Below, in pieces: positions 60,488 to 64,000 of a DNA stretch of 64,000 bases. Positions within the stretch are counted from its first letter, which is position 1. Each line of letters starts with the position of its first letter. The notes under the pieces are model-generated. The model made no database searches. It was not told the DNA's origin and saw nothing but the letters and a program-made list of their open reading frames with translations. The translations under genes were made by a program, and so were the position numbers. The DNA is from Gaiellasilicea sp963730405. GTDB taxonomy: Bacteria; Actinomycetota; Thermoleophilia; Gaiellales; Gaiellaceae. The stretch is taken from contig CAVSRW010000014.1 in assembly GCA_963730405.1 (NCBI GenBank), forward strand, positions 1-64,000, written 5' to 3'.

Positions 60488-60880
60488 TCAATGTGCAGGC
60501 GGCGTGGAATTGATGGAGACATCGCTCTGCGGTAATTGCAACGTCGCCGCATACTCCTCGGCCACGCGTTTCGGCACGACGAACGCCCAGGCGTCGAGCA
60601 CGAGCTCGCGCAACTCGTCGGCGTCGATCGCGGCAAGGCGGACGACCGCCCAGTTGTAGCGGAGGTCGGAGGGGCGGGGCAGCAGGAACTTCTCCGGCTC
60701 GGACTGGACGAGCGCCTCGCGCCACTCCTTCGGGAATGCGAAGCCCATCATCGTCTCGTCGCGCGCGAACGCGAGGTAGACGATGCGCCCGACGCGGAAC
60801 TTCACACGGCCGCGGACGAACGCCTCGCTGCTCCGTGGCAGCTCCGCGGCGAGCGCGCGCACGTCCTCGAGCGTGACCAT
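60488..60880 (-). CDS. MmcQ/YjbR family protein
   Basis: 130 aa. VTLEDVRALAAELPRSSEAF, FRVGRIVYLAFARDE, FAFPKEWREALV and the C-terminal LVLDAWAFVVPKRVAEEY are the family pattern. Second MmcQ/YjbR gene of the window. ATG start. Followed by the terminator at 60216. Confidence 0.8.
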   Translation of the reverse strand: MVTLEDVRALAAELPRSSEAFVRGRVKFRVGRIVYLAFARDETMMGFAFPKEWREALVQSEPEKFLLPRPSDLRYNWAVVRLAAIDADELRELVLDAWAFVVPKRVAEEYAATLQLPQSDVSINSTPPAH

Positions 60881-61025
60881 ACGGCCAAGGCTACGCCCCG
60901 GCCGGCACCTAGGTAGGGCGGCTTCGAAGATGGGTAGCCGGCCCCGATGACGCCGACCCGGGGCCGCCCTACGGTCGATCTCGTCGCACGAATGCCCGTG
61001 CGACCACCGACACCAGGAGAGATCG

Positions 61026-61859
61026 ATGACCGACATGCTCGAAGCACCTGCCCCCGACCTCGGCGCAGTCAAGCAGCGCCAGCAGCAGGCCTGGGCGAGC
61101 GGCGACTTCGCCGTCGTGGCCGCCCGGATCGTCCTCGTCGCCGAGCACCTGTGCGACACCGCCGACCTGCACGCAGGCTGGCGCGTCCTCGACGTCGCGA
61201 CCGGCAGCGGGAACGCCGCGATCGCGGCGGCGCGCCACGGCTGCTCGGCCGTGGGTGTCGACTACGTCCCGTCTCTGCTCGACGTGGGCCGCCGCCGTGC
61301 GGACGCCGAGGGCCTCGCGGTCGAGCTGCTGGAGGGGGACGCAGAGGCGCTGCCCTTCCCGGACGACTCGTTCGACGCCGTCACGTCGGTCTTCGGTGCG
61401 ATGTTCGCGCCCGACCACGCCAAGGCGGCGGCCGAGCTGATCCGCGTCTGCCGGCCCGGCGGGACTATCGCCCTGGCGAGCTGGACGCCCGACGGCTTCA
61501 TCGGCGAGCTCTTCCGCACGGTCGGCGCCCACGTGCCGCCGCCTGCAGGAGTGCAGTCGCCGATGCTCTGGGGCACCGAAGCCCATCTCCGCGAGCTGTT
61601 CGGCGACTCGATCGCCTCGCTCGAGACGGAGGAGCGGACGTTCACGTTCCGGTTCGAGTCGGCACAGGAGTTCGTCGACTTCTTCCGCACCTGGTACGGG
61701 CCGACGCTCAAGGCCTTCGCGGCACTCGAGAGCGATGCCCGCGACGCGCTCGAAGCGGACCTCCTTGCGCTTGCACGCCGGTCGGACCGGCTCGGGGGCG
61801 ACGCTGGAGCGATCGCGATCCCGGCGAGCTACATCGAGGCCGTGGCGGTGGTCCGATGA
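61026..61859 (+). CDS. class I SAM-dependent methyltransferase
   Basis: 277 aa. Motif I VLDVATGSGNAAIAAA near residue 57, acidic VGVDYVPSLLD, motif II LPFPDDSFDAVTSVF, motif III RVCRPGGTIALASW. UbiE/Coq5-like core. AGGAGAG precedes the ATG. Overlaps the next gene by 4 bases (ATGA). Substrate unknown. Confidence 0.88.
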   Translation: MTDMLEAPAPDLGAVKQRQQQAWASGDFAVVAARIVLVAEHLCDTADLHAGWRVLDVATGSGNAAIAAARHGCSAVGVDYVPSLLDVGRRRADAEGLAVELLEGDAEALPFPDDSFDAVTSVFGAMFAPDHAKAAAELIRVCRPGGTIALASWTPDGFIGELFRTVGAHVPPPAGVQSPMLWGTEAHLRELFGDSIASLETEERTFTFRFESAQEFVDFFRTWYGPTLKAFAALESDARDALEADLLALARRSDRLGGDAGAIAIPASYIEAVAVVR

Positions 61860-62662
61860 CGCTCCCGCAGGCAGACGCATCGACGCTCGTCGACCGCGCC
61901 GAGCTGGAGCGGCAGGTGCAGGACATGTACCGGGCCGTCGCACGGGATCCGTCGGCTGCGCGGCACTTCGAGACCGGCCGGAGCCTCGCGCTCCGGCTGG
62001 GCTACCCCGCCGCGCTGCTCGATGCCGTCCCGACAGCCGCGCTCGCGTCGTTCGCCGGTGTCGGCTACCACCTCGACCTCGCCGACCTCAGGCCAGGCGA
62101 CAGCGTGCTCGACCTCGGCTCGGGGTCCGGCACGGACGCGTTCGCCGCGGCGGTGGCCGTGGGCGCCGGCGGCTGGGTCGTCGGTGTGGACTTCACGGAC
62201 GCCCAGCTCGCCGTCGCGACCGGGCTCGCGCGCGAGCACGGCATCCGCAACGTCCGCTTCGTCGAGGCGAGCATCGACCGGCTTCCGTTCGACGACGCCA
62301 GCTTCGACGCCGTGATCTCGAACGGGGTGATCAACCTCTCCCCGGTGAAGCACCGCGTGTTCGCCGAGGCAGCACGCGTGCTGCGGCCGGGAGGCCGGCT
62401 CGCCGTCGCGGACATCGTCAGCGCGACGCCCCTGAAGGAGACGACGCGCCGTAACACCGAGCTCTGGGCGGCGTGCATCGCCGGCGCGATCCCGGTGACG
62501 GCCTACCTGGGCGAGCTCGCTGCCGCCGGTTTCGCGATCACCGCGACGCGCCCGAACGACTACCGCTTCCTCACCGACCGGGCGCTCGACGCCTGCCAAA
62601 CCTACGGCGTCGAGAGCGTCAGCATCGCCGCCACACGACAAGGAGACAGCACATGCACCTGA
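61856..62662 (+). CDS. ArsM-like SAM-dependent methyltransferase
   Basis: 268 aa. Motif I VLDLGSGSGTDAFAAA, VGVDFTDAQLA, DAVISNGVINLSPVKHRVF and ELWAACIAGAIP follow arsenite methyltransferase ArsM. The first ArsM arsenic-binding cysteine (normally SNCVINLSP) is Gly here while the second (WAACIAGA) is kept, so arsenic methylation is doubtful. Coupled to the methyltransferase upstream. Confidence 0.8.
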   Translation: MTLPQADASTLVDRAELERQVQDMYRAVARDPSAARHFETGRSLALRLGYPAALLDAVPTAALASFAGVGYHLDLADLRPGDSVLDLGSGSGTDAFAAAVAVGAGGWVVGVDFTDAQLAVATGLAREHGIRNVRFVEASIDRLPFDDASFDAVISNGVINLSPVKHRVFAEAARVLRPGGRLAVADIVSATPLKETTRRNTELWAACIAGAIPVTAYLGELAAAGFAITATRPNDYRFLTDRALDACQTYGVESVSIAATRQGDSTCT

Positions 62663-62826
62663 ACACCGACGCACATCACCAGTACGCCCTCGACCGGCAG
62701 CAGCGGCTGCGGGACGAGGCTGCCGCTCATCGCCGGCTGCCGCGCCGTACGCGATCGCGGCTGGCCCGAAACCTCAATCACACAAACGGACTCGTCCATC
62801 TCGTTCGAACACTCAAGGAGCACACG
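62653..62826 (+). CDS. small basic protein reading into the next gene
   Basis: ATG at 62653 after AAGGAGA; MHLNTDAHHQYALDRQQRLR, then an Arg-rich part. No stop occurs before the ATG at 62827 in the same frame, so it either lost its stop or forms a 58-aa extension of the secreted protein. The latter is unlikely because it would bury the signal peptide. Confidence 0.45.
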
Positions 62827-64000
62827 ATGACCCCAAGACGCACGAACCGGCGCCGCGTGGCGCAGAGGCTGCTCGCGGGCGTCGTGCTCGCCGCCGCTGT
62901 GTCACTCGCGGCGAGCGGGCCTGCCCGCGCAGCGACGACCGCGTCGTTCAGCGGCGGCGTCCTGACCGTCTTCGGCGACGGCGCCAGCAACACGATCACG
63001 ATCAGCCGCGACGCTGCCGGCAAGATCCTCGTGAACGGCGGCGCCGTCGCCGTGACCGGCGGCACGCCGACGGTCGCCAACACCTCGCTGATCCAGGTCT
63101 TCGGCCAGGCCGGCAACGACACGATCGGCCTGAACGAGGCCAACGGCGCGCTGCCGAGGGCCAATCTCTCCGGTGGCGCCCACAACGACACGCTCACGGG
63201 TGGCTCGGGCTCCGACCAGCTCTTCGGGCAGGGAGGCAACGACACGCTCCTCGGCCGCGGCGGCTTCGACATCCTCACCGGCGGCGAGGAGAACGACATC
63301 CTCACCGGCGGCGACGCCGACGATCAGGTCTTCGGCCAGGGCGGCAACGACCGGATGGTCTGGAACCCCGGCGACGACACCGACCTGAACGAGGGCGGCA
63401 ACGCGACCGACACGGTCGAGGTCAACGGAGGCGGCGGCTGCCGAGGTCTTCACGGCGACGGCCAACGGCGCTCGCGTCCGCTTCGACCGCCTCGACCCGG
63501 CACCGTTCTCGATCGACATCGGAACGTCGGAGAAGCTGGTCGTGAACGCCAACGGCGGCAACGACAGCTTCTCGGCCACGGGAGACCTCGCCGCCCTGAT
63601 CGGAATCACGGTCGACGGCGGTGCAGGCAACGACACGATCCTCGGCAGCAACGGCGTCGACACCCTGCTCGGCGGCGACGAGAACGACTTCGTCGACGGC
63701 CAGCAGGGCAACGACACCGCCTTCCTGGGCGCGCGGCGAGGACGTCTTCCAGTGGGATCCCGGCGACGGCAGCGACACGGTCGAGGGCCAGGACGGCACC
63801 GACACGATGCTCTTCAACGGCTCCGGCGGCGCCGAGATCTTCGAGGCCTCCGCGAACGGCGGCGCGCACGCGCTTCACGCGCAACCTCGGCACGATCGTC
63901 ATGGACCTCGACGGCCTCGAGGCGATCGACCTCAACGCCCTGGGCAACACCGACACGACGATCGTCAACGACCTGTCCGGGACGGACGTCGCCACGATCG
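62827..64000 (+). pseudogene. secreted calcium-binding repeat protein (RTX-like), frameshifted and cut by window end
   Basis: Sec signal peptide (RRRVAQRLLAGVVLAAAVSL, cleavage near PARA-ATT) followed by glycine/aspartate repeats of the hemolysin type (FGQGGNDTLLGRGG, LTGGEENDILTGGD). Single extra bases near 63437, 63733 and 63865 each shift the frame; removing them gives one long protein still open at 64000. AAGGAG precedes the ATG. Extracellular, probably Ca2+-stabilised. Confidence 0.75.

Overview
This is a GC-rich window (about 70% by eye) with the gene style of a deep-branching actinobacterium; Thermoleophilia (Gaiella/Solirubrobacter relatives) is my best guess. The guess rests on composition, common GTG/TTG starts, NarL-type and MalT-type LuxR regulators, SHOCT membrane proteins and actinobacterial-type DHFR-like and SMP-30 genes. 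No rRNA or ribosomal marker is present to prove it.

Layout. 0.3-8.4 kb: small soluble enzymes (DHFR-like, SMP-30 lactonase, three alpha/beta hydrolases, MmcQ/YjbR, YCII), an orphan TIR-domain NADase-like gene, a PAS-LuxR regulator and a class II glutamine amidotransferase. 8.4-18 kb: minus-strand transport genes (DHA2 MFS, PLD synthase-like, ThrE-like exporter, APC permease, Dcu-like carrier, PepD), four of which, with an adjacent membrane gene, carry single-base frameshifts. 18-46 kb: envelope and stress-type genes (holin-4 family, phosphatase-like, two flippase-like LPG-synthase domains, Na+/H+ antiporter, two ZIP carriers, AI-2E family, potassium channel, YihY, SHOCT proteins), a 767-aa MalT-type regulator, and a sulfate set (arylsulfatase, formylglycine-generating enzyme, SulP permease). 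Eleven matches to one 17-bp dyad, TCAYNC-N5-GNRTGA, lie at gene starts across this part and suggest one regulon. 46-51.5 kb: a two-component system divergent from an MMPL transporter that is fused to a LiaF-like C-terminal region.

52.7-59.8 kb is the most unusual part. All genes are on the minus strand: a tRNA array that I read as 24 recognisable tRNA genes covering all 20 amino acids, several tRNA-like or scrambled modules, a TROVE/vWA (Ro60/Rsr) gene, an RtcB RNA ligase gene, two paralogous ~120-aa proteins of unknown family, two tiny genes with good ribosome sites, stop-codon-associated hairpins and an interspersed bimodular palindromic repeat. The combination suggests a tRNA supply, repair and quality-control island, perhaps of phage or plasmid ancestry. 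The tRNA assignments come from hand folding.

60-64 kb: a small MmcQ/YjbR gene behind an intrinsic terminator, two methyltransferases (one ArsM-like lacking a key cysteine) and a secreted calcium-binding repeat protein broken by three +1 frameshifts and cut by the window end. All eight frameshifts I could resolve are single G/C insertions, which points to assembly error more than to real decay.
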